Shown in pieces: positions 1-8,314 of a DNA stretch of 64,000 nt. The notes beneath the pieces were generated by a model. That model saw nothing but the letters and a program-made list of their open reading frames with translations. It had not been told where the DNA came from and did not search any database. Position numbers and translations under genes: made by a program. The DNA lies in NCBI GenBank assembly GCA_902562275.1, contig CACESS010000003.1:1-64000 (forward strand), in the 5' to 3' direction. The first letter of the stretch is position 1, and each line of letters opens with the position of its first letter. This DNA is from an uncultured Alphaproteobacteria bacterium. Lineage in GTDB: Bacteria > Pseudomonadota > Alphaproteobacteria > HIMB59 > GCA-002718135.

Positions 1-443
1 ACTTCTAAATTTTCTAGCGTTTTAATCGATGGATTTATAAAAATTGAAACACGAATTTTATTTTTTTTAAATTCACTAACTGTATCTCGAAGAAATTCTT
101 TATTTTCATGACAATTCCAACCAAATGAAGATGTTAATGCACCAGGTGGATCTGGCACTAATGTAACTTGATCTGGTTTAACCTCAATTACTTTTTTAAC
201 AAAAAAATCTGAGGGATATCCTTCTATATTGAACTCTTTATTTTCAAATTTTGCCAATAAATTTTTTAATGGCCTTAGGTCAGAAAATTTTGCATGTCTT
301 TCATCTGGGCGAGGGTGCACTGTAATTCCATCAGCGCCAAAGTTTAAACATTTGTTACTAATATCAATCAAATTTGGTAAGTCAGCACCTCTTGCATTTC
401 GCACTAAAGCAAATTTATTCACATTTACACTTAAAGCTGTCAT
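1..443 (-). CDS. pdxJ: Pyridoxine 5'-phosphate synthase, 3' part missing
   Basis: PdxJ condenses 1-deoxy-D-xylulose 5-phosphate with 3-amino-2-oxopropyl phosphate to pyridoxine 5'-phosphate, the last ring-forming step of the DXP-dependent vitamin B6 pathway in the cytoplasm. Read on the minus strand from an ATG at 443, the protein begins with the family's LSVNVNK start, then a variant of the VALLRNARG segment (FALVRNARG) and the very characteristic GADGITVHPRPDERH. It continues through LVPDPPGALTSSFGW, where PdxJ normally has LVPE..., and runs off the window edge after about 147 of some 240 residues. It is divergently transcribed from the GYD gene at 518. Confidence 0.93.
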   Translation of the reverse strand, partial: MTALSVNVNKFALVRNARGADLPNLIDISNKCLNFGADGITVHPRPDERHAKFSDLRPLKNLLAKFENKEFNIEGYPSDFFVKKVIEVKPDQVTLVPDPPGALTSSFGWNCHENKEFLRDTVSEFKKNKIRVSIFINPSIKTLENLE

Positions 444-517
444 AATTTATTAATTTTTTTATTTAAAGTTAACTTATTATTTTTAGTTATCAATAACATC
501 AAATAGAAAGGAGTAAT

Positions 518-838
518 ATGAATAAATTTTATTTAATTGGCAAATTAAGTCCAGAATACATTAAAGGTTATATGAGTAATCCAGATCAAGATAGAGCTGC
601 AATTGTTGGAAGCGCTGCTGAAAAAGCAGGATGTAAATTACATAGTTTAGAATTTGTAAGAGGTGACTTTGACATGATTGCTACAGCAGAAGGCGATTAT
701 GAATCAATGCTAGCTATGAAGGTTACAGCTTTACAATCAGGAATGTTAAAAGAATTAATCATTTTAGATACAAAATTTGATATGGTTAGTACCGTAAAAA
801 AAGCAGCGGAAGCTTCTGGAACTTATAAAAAAACTTAA
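518..838 (+). CDS. GYD-domain protein, small alpha/beta barrel
   Basis: This 106-residue protein matches the GYD-domain family: a core of about 100 residues with the GDFDMIATAEGDYES stretch near residues 49-63, followed by an alpha helix and an LDTKFDM strand. Such proteins adopt a ferredoxin-like dimeric alpha/beta fold and have no settled biochemical role. The start is well supported by GAAAGGAG a few bases upstream of the ATG. It is a single-gene unit, divergent from pdxJ and convergent with the glutathione S-transferase that ends 8 bases beyond its stop. It resembles in fold, not in sequence, the barrel proteins at 5.0-6.6 kb. Confidence 0.8.
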   Translation: MNKFYLIGKLSPEYIKGYMSNPDQDRAAIVGSAAEKAGCKLHSLEFVRGDFDMIATAEGDYESMLAMKVTALQSGMLKELIILDTKFDMVSTVKKAAEASGTYKKT

Positions 839-846
839 GAATTACT

Positions 847-1503
847 TTAAATTTTTTTTCCATATGTTTTAAGCATCCATTCATTAACTTTTGGATGTTT
901 ATATACTTCTTCTCTCAATTTATTTAATTTTTTGTATGGCACTAATATATTAGTAGGTACACCATCTAAAAGTCCTGAACTTAACCATCCGAGTAATCTC
1001 CAAATTGCTAAATCAGCAATAGAAATTTTGTTACCAACAAAAAAATTAGAGTCTTTATTTTCTGCAAGTAAATTTTCAAGAAATTGAAACCATTTTGGTA
1101 AATGTTTTGTCGCTAATATTTTTCTCGCTAATGCTAATTGATCCTTTTCTTTATCTCTACCAGATAGAGTTACAAGATAGTTAATGTCTTGCGCCGCTTC
1201 TATAATTTGATCAATCTGTGCTGCTTCAAATTCATTATTTTTTGGATATAAACCAGATAACTTGCCACAAAATCTTGCAATTGCTCCAGTTTGTGCAAAA
1301 ATTTTACCATCAACATCTAAAACTGGTAACTGCTTAAATGGTGCTATTAGTCCGTTGGGAAGTCTCCCATCTTTTTTTAGTGCTTCCGTATCTTGACTTT
1401 CAAAGCGATAATCTTTGAAAGCAATATCACCAATAAATAGGGCTAAACGTGCAACCTCAGCCCTCCAAAAGGGTATTTTAAAATAGTATAGTGTTATTTC
1501 CAT
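847..1503 (-). CDS. Glutathione S-transferase family protein
   Basis: Cytosolic glutathione S-transferases conjugate glutathione to electrophiles or use it as cofactor for isomerisation. The 218-residue protein has the usual two-domain layout. An N-terminal thioredoxin-like domain (about residues 1-80) carries an early tyrosine pair at 6-7, the LPVLDVDGK cis-proline strand and QTGAI, the equivalent of the glutathione-binding QSxAI motif. An all-helical C-terminal domain has the ISIADLAIWR segment typical of GST_C. The layout resembles sigma-class enzymes. Substrate cannot be told. A second, unrelated-looking GST lies at 6702. Confidence 0.85.
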   Translation of the reverse strand: MEITLYYFKIPFWRAEVARLALFIGDIAFKDYRFESQDTEALKKDGRLPNGLIAPFKQLPVLDVDGKIFAQTGAIARFCGKLSGLYPKNNEFEAAQIDQIIEAAQDINYLVTLSGRDKEKDQLALARKILATKHLPKWFQFLENLLAENKDSNFFVGNKISIADLAIWRLLGWLSSGLLDGVPTNILVPYKKLNKLREEVYKHPKVNEWMLKTYGKKI

Positions 1504-1541
1504 ATTGATAAATTCTTATAATTATATGATACACACTTAAG

Positions 1542-1937
1542 ATGAAAATAATAGATATTTCCATTATTCTAGTAAACATATTATTTTTTAGTTATTATTC
1601 TATTCAATTATTAATTTTTACTGATGAATTTGCTTTAAATAATTTAGGTTTTTTTAATCACGCTGTGGCTGGATTATCAGAAGTATTAGGAATAATTTTT
1701 TTAACATTTGTTATTGGATTTATCATTATTTTTTTAAAAGGAATAGAAAAGCAGTTACCATTTATTTTTTCAATTTTTATATTACAACTTCTTGCTTCAT
1801 TAAATTTTTGGAGATATGTCCTTACAGATAGCCCTGGAGAAACAAGTATTGAAGTAATTACAATAAATGCAATAATTTTTTCTCTAGTTAGTTTTCTTAG
1901 TTTAATAATTATAATTAATAATATAAGAAAATTGTAA
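1542..1937 (+). CDS. Small membrane protein, four predicted TM segments
   Basis: I do not recognise this 131-residue protein. Hydrophobicity by eye gives four membrane spans, about residues 4-25, 40-65, 72-93 and 108-128, with few charged residues between them, so an inner-membrane location is likely. The ATG is used because no better in-frame start exists; there is no clear Shine-Dalgarno sequence. It lies 54 bases before the serine hydrolase gene on the same strand and may be cotranscribed with it. Confidence 0.6.
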   Translation: MKIIDISIILVNILFFSYYSIQLLIFTDEFALNNLGFFNHAVAGLSEVLGIIFLTFVIGFIIIFLKGIEKQLPFIFSIFILQLLASLNFWRYVLTDSPGETSIEVITINAIIFSLVSFLSLIIIINNIRKL

Positions 1938-1991
1938 TTAAATAATTTAAATTTTGAATATAATTATTAGATTGTGTAGATATTAAATTAG

Positions 1992-3161
1992 ATGAATTCA
2001 AAAATACTAAGTGAAAAAATTCAAAATATTTTTGAAAAATATAAAATTCCATCATTATCTGTAATTATTACAAATAAAGATCAGAATTTATATGAAAACT
2101 ATTTAGGTTTTAAAAACTCTAAAAATAAAACTCCTTTTGATGAATTATCAATTGTTAGAATTGCATCTATGACGAAGCCTATTACATCGCTATGTATTTT
2201 CCAATTAATTGAGCAGAATTTAATTAGTTTAGAAACAAATTTACAAGACATTGATAAACGATTTTCTGATGTAAAAATCATCAAAAAAATAGATAACAAA
2301 ATTAATTACATAAAACCTAAATCAAATATAAAAATTAAGCACTTATTAAATCATACCTCAGGTTATGGATATCAGTTCTTAAATCCTGAAATTAAATACT
2401 TAGTTGATAATAAATTATTACAAGATTTAAAAGATGATGGTGCGGATTTTCTAGATGCTCCAATTTTATTTGAACCGGGAGAAAGATGGAATTACGGTAT
2501 TGGAATAGACATATTAGGTTATATAATTGAAAAAATTTCGAACAAAAAATTAAACGAATATATGAAAGAAAATTTATTCAATAAACTAGGTATGCATAAT
2601 ACCACTTTTCATTTAGATAATACAAAATTTAAAGATCTTGCATATGTATATAATTACACTCAAGATCAAATTAAAATTGATCAAGAAAGAGCTGATGAGC
2701 AAGAAAATAAAATCAATAAAACCTTTCATGCCGGTGGTGGAGGATTACTGTCAACATCTCAAGATTATGCTAAATTTATGAGATTATTTCTAAAAGAACA
2801 CAATGAAATTATTTCTCAAGAATCAATAAACTTGATGAAAAGAAATCAAATAGGATCATTAGAAGTTAAAAGAATGCCTTCAGTCGACGCTGAGTTATCC
2901 GCTACCTTAGACTATGATGATAATATTGAAAAGAAATTTGGTTATGGTTTTATGATTAATAATCAAAAAACAAATGAAGGTCGTCCAAAAGGTAGTATAT
3001 TTTGGACAGGAATTTTTAATAGTTTTTTTTGGATTGATTTTGAAAATAAAATTGGATGTGCAATATTCATGCAAATGCTCCCTTACTTAAATGAGATTTC
3101 CCTCAAAACCTATAATGAAATAGAAACAGCTATTTATCAAAATATTGACACAAAAAAATAA
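1992..3161 (+). CDS. Beta-lactamase-fold serine hydrolase (class C / PBP4*-like)
   Basis: Members of this family are penicillin-binding-protein-like esterases, DD-peptidases or amidases. The 389-residue protein shows all three catalytic motifs in order: SxxK as S59-MT-K62, a YxN-like motif at Y168-GI where the third position is Ile rather than Asn, and HAGGGG at 246-251 in place of KTG. The surrounding HLLNHTSG and FEPGERWNYG segments are typical of the esterase-like EstB/LactB branch. No signal peptide is visible, so it is probably cytoplasmic and not a resistance beta-lactamase. It converges with the DUF4174 gene with no spacer. Confidence 0.85.
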   Translation: MNSKILSEKIQNIFEKYKIPSLSVIITNKDQNLYENYLGFKNSKNKTPFDELSIVRIASMTKPITSLCIFQLIEQNLISLETNLQDIDKRFSDVKIIKKIDNKINYIKPKSNIKIKHLLNHTSGYGYQFLNPEIKYLVDNKLLQDLKDDGADFLDAPILFEPGERWNYGIGIDILGYIIEKISNKKLNEYMKENLFNKLGMHNTTFHLDNTKFKDLAYVYNYTQDQIKIDQERADEQENKINKTFHAGGGGLLSTSQDYAKFMRLFLKEHNEIISQESINLMKRNQIGSLEVKRMPSVDAELSATLDYDDNIEKKFGYGFMINNQKTNEGRPKGSIFWTGIFNSFFWIDFENKIGCAIFMQMLPYLNEISLKTYNEIETAIYQNIDTKK

Positions 3162-3548
3162 TTAACATTTATCACTAATCATTTCTTGTTTTCTCATTGG
3201 CATAGAATCAATAACTTCAAAAAGTCTCAACAATATTTTATCATCAGAGCTAAAATCTTTAATTCCCCCATCATAACCTATTAACCAAATACCTTTTTTA
3301 CTTTCAATAAATTTTGGAGTCTCAAATTTCTCGTTTAAAAATTTTTCAAAATAAATAATATCTAATTTTCTATCATTAATTTTACAATCATTACTTATTA
3401 TGAATTTTTTAGTTTGTATGAGTAATTCATCCTCTTTATTTTCATAAGATACGATCAGTAGTCTTTTTTGCCAATTAAGTTCTGAGATTTTTTTTGCCAT
3501 TATTTCAAAATTTGTTAAGATTAATAATAATAAAATTATATATTTCAT
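3162..3548 (-). CDS. DUF4174 family secreted protein
   Basis: The 128-residue protein starts with a hydrophobic leader (residues 1-18, possible cut after IMA), so it is probably exported to the periplasm. The mature part matches DUF4174: an LLIVSYENKEDELL strand, then IWLIGYDGGIK around residues 89-99, and the hallmark IDSMPMRKQEM at the C terminus. The fold is thioredoxin-like but no CxxC is present. Function is unknown. It lies just downstream of tRNA-Thr on the same strand, with the tRNA transcribed towards it. Confidence 0.75.
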   Translation of the reverse strand: MKYIILLLLILTNFEIMAKKISELNWQKRLLIVSYENKEDELLIQTKKFIISNDCKINDRKLDIIYFEKFLNEKFETPKFIESKKGIWLIGYDGGIKDFSSDDKILLRLFEVIDSMPMRKQEMISDKC

Positions 3549-3553
3549 TATAA

Positions 3554-3628
3554 TGGTGCCACAGGGCAGAATCGAACTGCCGGCTTACTCATTACCAATG
3601 AGTTACTCTACCCCTGAGTTACTGCGGC
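3554..3628 (-). tRNA. tRNA-Thr (anticodon GGT)
   Basis: On the minus strand the 75-nt sequence folds as a standard cloverleaf. The acceptor GCCGCAG pairs with CTGTGGC (one G-T pair). The anticodon stem ACTCA/TGAGT encloses the loop TTGGTAA with anticodon GGT. A T arm contains GTTCGATTC, and the 3' end is an encoded ACCA. Confidence 0.95.
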
Positions 3629-3777
3629 TTAAATTATCAATAACATAAAAACTTAATAAAGTCTTAATTTACTTAAATTTTTTAATACTTTTTTAATGAA
3701 ACATATTTTTAATAATTAAATAATATTGTTTAAAATTAATATTTAGTTTTTGGTTTTACTACATAAAGATAACACCC

Positions 3778-4950
3778 ATGGATGATATGAAAGTTTACAA
3801 TCGAGCTTTTATTTCAACTTGTATCGCCATTTCTATTCCTTTTTTTGTGTGGGGTAATACTATTTCGCATTTGCCTTGGATAGCTAGTAAAATTAATATG
3901 AGTCACTCAACTATTGGCTACTTTTTTATGATTTTTGCTATTATTAATTTATTCACATCTCAAGTTGTTGGAAGATACATTGCTCCAGTTATAGGTTCAA
4001 GAAATACACTAACCATAGGCGCGATAATATTTTCACCTTCACCATATTTCTTTGGTTTTTCAAATTCAGTACCATTTTTTTTACTATCTGCAATCCCATG
4101 TGGAATAGGAATTGGATTCCTTTGGTCAACTGCTACAGCTGTTACAAATCTAATAGAAGATAAGACTAATAGAATTTTGCAAACTTATTTAAGCGCTTTT
4201 TTCAGTTTAGGTTTTCTATTTGGAGGTTTATGTTCTGGAATCATTCAAAGGTATCAATTTGATACGTATAATTTGTTTTCTCTCTTAATAATAATTGCGA
4301 TTATTTCACCAATTTTTGTTTTTTATTTAGGTTTATCGAAAAGTAAGGATAATATCCAGAAAACTGAAAAATTTTCTATCCCTGAAAAAGATATTTTAAT
4401 TTATGGATTGTATCTATTCATTTTTTTTGGATCAATAGGTGCAATTTCTGATTGGTCCCCATTATGGTTTAAAAATGAACTGCTAACATCCAGCACTCTT
4501 GCAAGTTTAACAATAGTTGCATGGGGATCAGGTGAGACTATTGGTAAATTTCTTGGATCTTCTTTAATAAAAAAAACTAATGAAAGAATAATTGGTGGTT
4601 ATCTAAGTTTTTTTGGATGTTCAATTTATTTAATTATTGTATTTTTTGGTGATCCTTACTTAATTTTAATTGGACTCTTTTTAATTGGTTTCTGTTCAGC
4701 AAATTTTGTGCCAGTCTTATTTAGACTTGGCCTTAAGAATACTAAAGAAAATGTTAACACTACTTCTGCCAACATATCTACAATAGGTTTCTTTGGTTTT
4801 TTAGTTGTTCCAGCTTTAATTGGCTACTCTGCTGAAATTAACAGCATTGGTTTTAATGTAAAACTGATAAGTGTAGTTTGGTTAGTTAATTTTATATTTT
4901 TTTTATACACTACAAGAGTTAATTTATCACAATCCATTATAAATACTTAG
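3778..4950 (+). CDS. MFS transporter (sugar/fucose permease-like)
   Basis: A 390-residue protein with about 12 transmembrane spans in two six-helix halves separated by a charged loop near residues 185-205 (LSKSKDNIQKTEKFSIPEKD). This is the major facilitator layout, and inner-membrane secondary transport is expected. Sequence character (SHSTIGYFFMIFAIINL early, FCSANFVPVLFRLG in helix 10) places it with the YbjJ/FucP-like branch, but substrate is not predictable. It is a paralog of the MFS gene at 17316: both share the IPE..I linker, a DWS..W motif and the SANFVP segment. An in-frame ATG three codons downstream is an equally possible start. Confidence 0.85.
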   Translation: MDDMKVYNRAFISTCIAISIPFFVWGNTISHLPWIASKINMSHSTIGYFFMIFAIINLFTSQVVGRYIAPVIGSRNTLTIGAIIFSPSPYFFGFSNSVPFFLLSAIPCGIGIGFLWSTATAVTNLIEDKTNRILQTYLSAFFSLGFLFGGLCSGIIQRYQFDTYNLFSLLIIIAIISPIFVFYLGLSKSKDNIQKTEKFSIPEKDILIYGLYLFIFFGSIGAISDWSPLWFKNELLTSSTLASLTIVAWGSGETIGKFLGSSLIKKTNERIIGGYLSFFGCSIYLIIVFFGDPYLILIGLFLIGFCSANFVPVLFRLGLKNTKENVNTTSANISTIGFFGFLVVPALIGYSAEINSIGFNVKLISVVWLVNFIFFLYTTRVNLSQSIINT

Positions 4951-5018
4951 ATTTTTAAGATTAAAAAAATACTTTAAAATTTAAATAAAAAAATCTTAAA
5001 CTTATAAAACGTAAATAA

Positions 5019-5043
5019 GTTAGCAGATATTAAATCTGCTAAC
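5019..5043 (-). terminator. Hairpin downstream of the barrel-protein cluster
   Basis: A perfect 9-bp inverted repeat, GTTAGCAGA/TCTGCTAAC with a 7-base loop, sits 7 bases past the stop of the last gene of the minus-strand cluster. It is not followed by a good T-run on the minus strand, so it may be a weak terminator or a 3' mRNA stabiliser. It also lies about 70 bases past the convergent MFS gene. Confidence 0.5.
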
Positions 5044-5050
5044 ATTATTG

Positions 5051-5368
5051 TTAAATAATAGTTTCTGTTTTAGCTCCTGCAATTATTGAAGGTCCATCAA
5101 TTACACCATGTTCTTTAGTAGTAAAGTTATCAAAGTTTTCATGAGTGGATAAAAATTCAAATATTGGACCATCTTTATATTTTTCCAGACTATCTTCATC
5201 TTTAAAAATATAAACTCCTCCAAATACATTATCACTTTCATCACCGATGAAATATTTCGATATTAGTCCTTCAACTCCTCGAAAATCCATAGCATCGATA
5301 TGCGCTTGAGCTTTGAAATCATCAACACCCAAGTTTTTAAGGTTAAAATTAATAATTAAAATTTTCAT
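5051..5368 (-). CDS. YdhR-like / dimeric alpha-beta barrel protein
   Basis: A 105-residue protein resembling the putative monooxygenase YdhR family: an N-terminal ILIINFNL strand, then a helix, GLISKYFIGDESDNVFGGVYIF and a following acidic helix. These proteins form dimeric ferredoxin-like barrels; enzymatic activity is unproven. I place the start at the ATG at 5368, which overlaps the preceding stop as ATGA, rather than the ATG nine bases upstream. The coupling suggests cotranslation with the two 204-residue proteins upstream. Confidence 0.7.
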   Translation of the reverse strand: MKILIINFNLKNLGVDDFKAQAHIDAMDFRGVEGLISKYFIGDESDNVFGGVYIFKDEDSLEKYKDGPIFEFLSTHENFDNFTTKEHGVIDGPSIIAGAKTETII

Positions 5369-5979
5369 TCTTTCCATCCATTTTCAGCTAAAACTCTTCT
5401 AAGATTAAATCCATCCCAAATTGTTGAGCTTAGCATTTCCTGGTGATTGTCCCACACTTTATCTCCATTCAACTTATCCGCTGCTTTTCCATAATCAGCC
5501 ATGTTATTAAATCTGGCACCAAAACCGTATTGACCAAAATCGGCTCCACTTAAAGTCCCAACAGTACAACCTGTTGATCCATTATCCATCCAATATTTAA
5601 AGAAACTTTCTGACTCTTTTAAAACCAATTCTCTATTTGGATGAGAAAATTTCCAAATAGCAAAGCAGCTTTTAACACCATTGAATGGCATTTCGTGCAA
5701 TAAAGGTTCATAGAAATTCATTCTAATATGTTCACTCATTCCAAAATAAGCTTCCATCTCTGAACCAAATTCACTATCTGTACTCCAACTATCATCCATT
5801 TCACCAAAGTGTTGATAATTATTATATCCAATATCAATATATACAGATGTATCTGCTCCTTGATGTGTGGCTATTGAAGTTCCTATAGCGCCATATTTTT
5901 CTGCATACTTTGATACAATTTTGTAGCCTGACATTGCTCTGTCATTACTAATTTTATATTGCCAACTTCCTACAATCAT
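5365..5979 (-). CDS. Tandem-barrel protein, paralog B
   Basis: I do not recognise a named family. The 204-residue protein is a clear paralog of its upstream neighbour (5994-6608). Both have the same length, a (D/N)DSWS/DDAWS motif near residue 63, FSHP near residue 112, a Y(M)xNGSTG segment near 130, an LSG...QY.F.ARFN segment and a W-containing C-terminal region. Each protein looks like two diverged copies of an alpha/beta-barrel repeat. A very strong ribosome-binding site (AAGGAGG) precedes the ATG. No signal peptide or cofactor motif is visible. It overlaps the next gene by four bases. Confidence 0.7.
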   Translation of the reverse strand: MIVGSWQYKISNDRAMSGYKIVSKYAEKYGAIGTSIATHQGADTSVYIDIGYNNYQHFGEMDDSWSTDSEFGSEMEAYFGMSEHIRMNFYEPLLHEMPFNGVKSCFAIWKFSHPNRELVLKESESFFKYWMDNGSTGCTVGTLSGADFGQYGFGARFNNMADYGKAADKLNGDKVWDNHQEMLSSTIWDGFNLRRVLAENGWKE

Positions 5980-5993
5980 TTTTACCTCCTTTT

Positions 5994-6608
5994 TTAATAA
6001 ATATCTCTTTTAATTACTCGAGAATTGAAATTTAGATGAATATTTAAATCTTTATAATAATCTTTATGACTAGACCAATAATCGGGAGAGGAATAGTTGA
6101 CGTCCATACATTTTCCCAATTCCTGCATTGAATTAAATCTTGCATAAAAAAGATACTGATTATTTCTATCACCAGATAACCCATGTATTGCTAAGCCTGT
6201 TGATCCATTGTTCATATAATGTTTTTCATCTATTTCAAAACTTTTCATTACCGCATCAAAATCTGGATGACTGAAAATAAAATTTGCAAAAACCGGTAAC
6301 TTTTCAGAAGGTGATTTGATGTTACCAACAAATTCATTCATGTACACTGCTTCTAAAAGTTCATTATTTACAAAATTTGGCTGCATTTTTTGCCACCATT
6401 CTGGCGAAGATGACCAAGCGTCATCGTTTTTTCCAAAAGCCTCAAAGTTTTCAAATGCTGCTGCCATTGTAAATGTTCCATCATGTCCACCTATATTTAA
6501 AAGCATAGCACTCATTTGAGCGCCGCTTTCTTTAAACCAAGGAGAAACTTTATCAAAAATATCAGTTGCATTTGCATAATCGGTTCTTATTTTCCACGTT
6601 GCAATCAT
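5994..6608 (-). CDS. Tandem-barrel protein, paralog A
   Basis: First gene of a three-gene minus-strand cluster and 204 residues long. An internal repeat can be seen. GAQMSAMLLNIGG...AAAFENFEAFGKNDDAWSSSPEWW in the first half aligns with GSTGLAIHGLSG...YARFNSMQELGK...YSSPDYW in the second, so each half is probably one ferredoxin-like barrel unit. The ribosome-binding site AAAGGAGGT directly before the ATG is close to the anti-SD consensus, stronger than at most genes here. The gene pair arose by tandem duplication of an already duplicated barrel. Function is unknown; similar folds serve in haem/quinone monooxygenases and stress proteins. Confidence 0.7.
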   Translation of the reverse strand: MIATWKIRTDYANATDIFDKVSPWFKESGAQMSAMLLNIGGHDGTFTMAAAFENFEAFGKNDDAWSSSPEWWQKMQPNFVNNELLEAVYMNEFVGNIKSPSEKLPVFANFIFSHPDFDAVMKSFEIDEKHYMNNGSTGLAIHGLSGDRNNQYLFYARFNSMQELGKCMDVNYSSPDYWSSHKDYYKDLNIHLNFNSRVIKRDIY

Positions 6609-6701
6609 ATTACCTCCTTTAAAGATTACAATTTTAAGGTATTATGAAATTATTAATAAAATATTAAAAATATTTAATTTTAATAATAACTAATTAAGAC
6701 T

Positions 6702-7547
6702 GTGGATAAAATTATACTTGGCTACTGGAGCACTAAAGGTTTGGGATCCACTTCTAGGCAAATGATTATTTATGCTGGAGTTCCACTTATTTCAAAAATT
6801 TATAGACTGATACCAAAATTAGAAAATAATTCCCTAACTTATGATGGTAGTGAATGGCACGAAAAAGATAAAATTATTTTAAAGAAAAAAAATAGTTTAA
6901 TCAATTTACCTTATTTAAAATTTCGTGAAGGAAGAAAAGAAATAATAATTGCTCAATCTATTACTTGCCTATCTTTTCTTGGTAAAAAATTTAATATGTT
7001 TGGAGAAAATTCTAAAGAAGAATTAGCATGTAATCAATTACTTCAAGAAACAGTTGATTTAAGGAATATAATTACAAGATTTGCTTATACGCATTTTGAA
7101 AATGAAAATGATGAGTTAACTGAAGCATCAACTGTTTTTAATCAAGCATTTGAACATTCAAATGTAGGGAAGTTACAAAAATTTGAACATTGGCTTAGTA
7201 CAAAAAGTAACGAAGAAACTAAGCTATTTTTAATAGGTAATAATATTTCTTCACCTGATTTTAATTTGTTTGACACACTAGAACTTTATTATGAATTTTT
7301 GAAACATTATAAATTTGCAAAAAATATAAACTCTGATAATTTTTTTGAACAATTAGGATTTCCTTTAGTTTCTAAATTTTTTTTAAATTTTAAAACACTT
7401 CCTAAGATGCAAAAATATTTTAATTCAATATTATATCAGTTTCCTTTCACAAATAAATCCGCTAAGTTTGGATCTGGTAAAAATGGAATAACGTGGGATC
7501 ATAAAAAAGAAATAGATTCAACACCTGATGAGATTGTTATTGATTGA
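6702..7547 (+). CDS. Glutathione S-transferase-like protein (mu-like N terminus)
   Basis: The 281-residue protein opens with ILGYWSTKGLGSTSRQM, a variant of the GYWxIRGL(A/G) start of mu-class glutathione S-transferases, followed by YAGVPL. The segment IAQSITCLSFLGKKF (residues 88-102) corresponds to the glutathione-binding QSxAI..YL region. The helical C-terminal half contains ISSPDFNLFDTLELYYEF, similar to the SxADF motif of GST_C. It is about 60 residues longer than typical GSTs, with an extra C-terminal tail. The start is GTG at 6702. It is followed after 27 bases by the chromene-carboxylate isomerase-like gene, another glutathione-dependent enzyme family. Confidence 0.75.
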   Translation: MDKIILGYWSTKGLGSTSRQMIIYAGVPLISKIYRLIPKLENNSLTYDGSEWHEKDKIILKKKNSLINLPYLKFREGRKEIIIAQSITCLSFLGKKFNMFGENSKEELACNQLLQETVDLRNIITRFAYTHFENENDELTEASTVFNQAFEHSNVGKLQKFEHWLSTKSNEETKLFLIGNNISSPDFNLFDTLELYYEFLKHYKFAKNINSDNFFEQLGFPLVSKFFLNFKTLPKMQKYFNSILYQFPFTNKSAKFGSGKNGITWDHKKEIDSTPDEIVID

Positions 7548-7574
7548 TAAAATTAAGTTGATAAAACTATATTT

Positions 7575-8180
7575 ATGGAAGAAATAAATTTTTGGTTTTC
7601 AATTGGCAGTACTTATACTTACCTAACAGTCAATAGGTTGCATGAAGTTGCAAAAAAAGAAAATATCAAATTTAATTGGCATCCTTTTAGTGTTCGAAAA
7701 ATTATGATGGACATGGATAATATTCCATTCACACCGCCAGCTAAAAAAATAAAATCAGATTACATGTGGAGAGATATAGAAAGACGAGCAAAATTTTACG
7801 GTTTTGAAGCTAAGGTTCCTGCTCCTTATCCTTTAAAAGAATTTGATTTAGCAAATCAAATTGCCATTCTTGGAATGAATGAGGGTTGGGGTGTTGATTA
7901 CGTTTATAAAACATATCAAAGATGGTTTCAGCAAGGCAAAGAACCAGCGACACAGCCAAATTTAAATGAAATTTTTCAAGAGCTTAATTTAGATGCTGAT
8001 GAGACCTTAAAAAAAGCAAACGATCAGGAAATAAAAGATAAATACTTAAGCAATACTGAATATGCTTATAAAAAAGGAGTTTTTGGAAGTCCTACATTTA
8101 TATACGATGGTAAGGAAGTATTCTGGGGAGATGATAGACTTGAAGATTGTATTAAATGGATTAAGTTACGAAGTGAGTAA
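7575..8180 (+). CDS. 2-hydroxychromene-2-carboxylate isomerase / DsbA-like (kappa-GST) protein
   Basis: The 201-residue protein belongs to the DsbA-fold HCCA isomerase / kappa-GST family. INFWFSIGSTYTYL at the N terminus is the usual FxxxxSPYxYL strand with the catalytic serine region. A helical insertion follows, and then the GVFGSPTFIYDGKEVFWGDDRLE C-terminal signature with its cis-proline. The classical enzyme uses glutathione to isomerise 2-hydroxychromene-2-carboxylate in naphthalene breakdown; in marine oligotrophs the true substrate is unknown. It probably forms an operon with the GST-like gene upstream, so a shared glutathione-dependent conversion is plausible. Confidence 0.85.
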   Translation: MEEINFWFSIGSTYTYLTVNRLHEVAKKENIKFNWHPFSVRKIMMDMDNIPFTPPAKKIKSDYMWRDIERRAKFYGFEAKVPAPYPLKEFDLANQIAILGMNEGWGVDYVYKTYQRWFQQGKEPATQPNLNEIFQELNLDADETLKKANDQEIKDKYLSNTEYAYKKGVFGSPTFIYDGKEVFWGDDRLEDCIKWIKLRSE

Positions 8181-8186
8181 ATTATT

Positions 8187-8303
8187 ATGAAATTTTTAAA
8201 TTTTATTTTTCCTAAAGGTCAATGGTCTTTAACCAGAGTGGCAATACTATTTATAATATTTATGATCCTTGATTTTATTGTTGTCTATTACAAAATTATA
8301 TAA
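8187..8303 (+). CDS. 38-residue single-span membrane peptide
   Basis: A short ORF that exactly fills the gap between two genes: ATG at 8187, 38 codons, TAA at 8301. The product has a polar, basic N terminus (MKFLNFIFPKGQW), one hydrophobic span of about 18 residues ([18 protein letters not shown]) and a lysine near the end. I know no family name; small bitopic proteins of this type are common and easily missed. It lies 6 bases after the previous stop and 11 bases before the ABC-F gene. Confidence 0.5.
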   Translation: MKFLNFIFPKGQWSLTRVAILFIIFMILDFIVVYYKII

Positions 8304-8314
8304 GACTTTAATTC

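Noticed and set aside
1992-3161. Antibiotic-resistance beta-lactamase
   Set aside because: There is no signal peptide, the YxN third residue is Ile, and HAGGGG replaces the KTG box, which fits esterase-like serine hydrolases.
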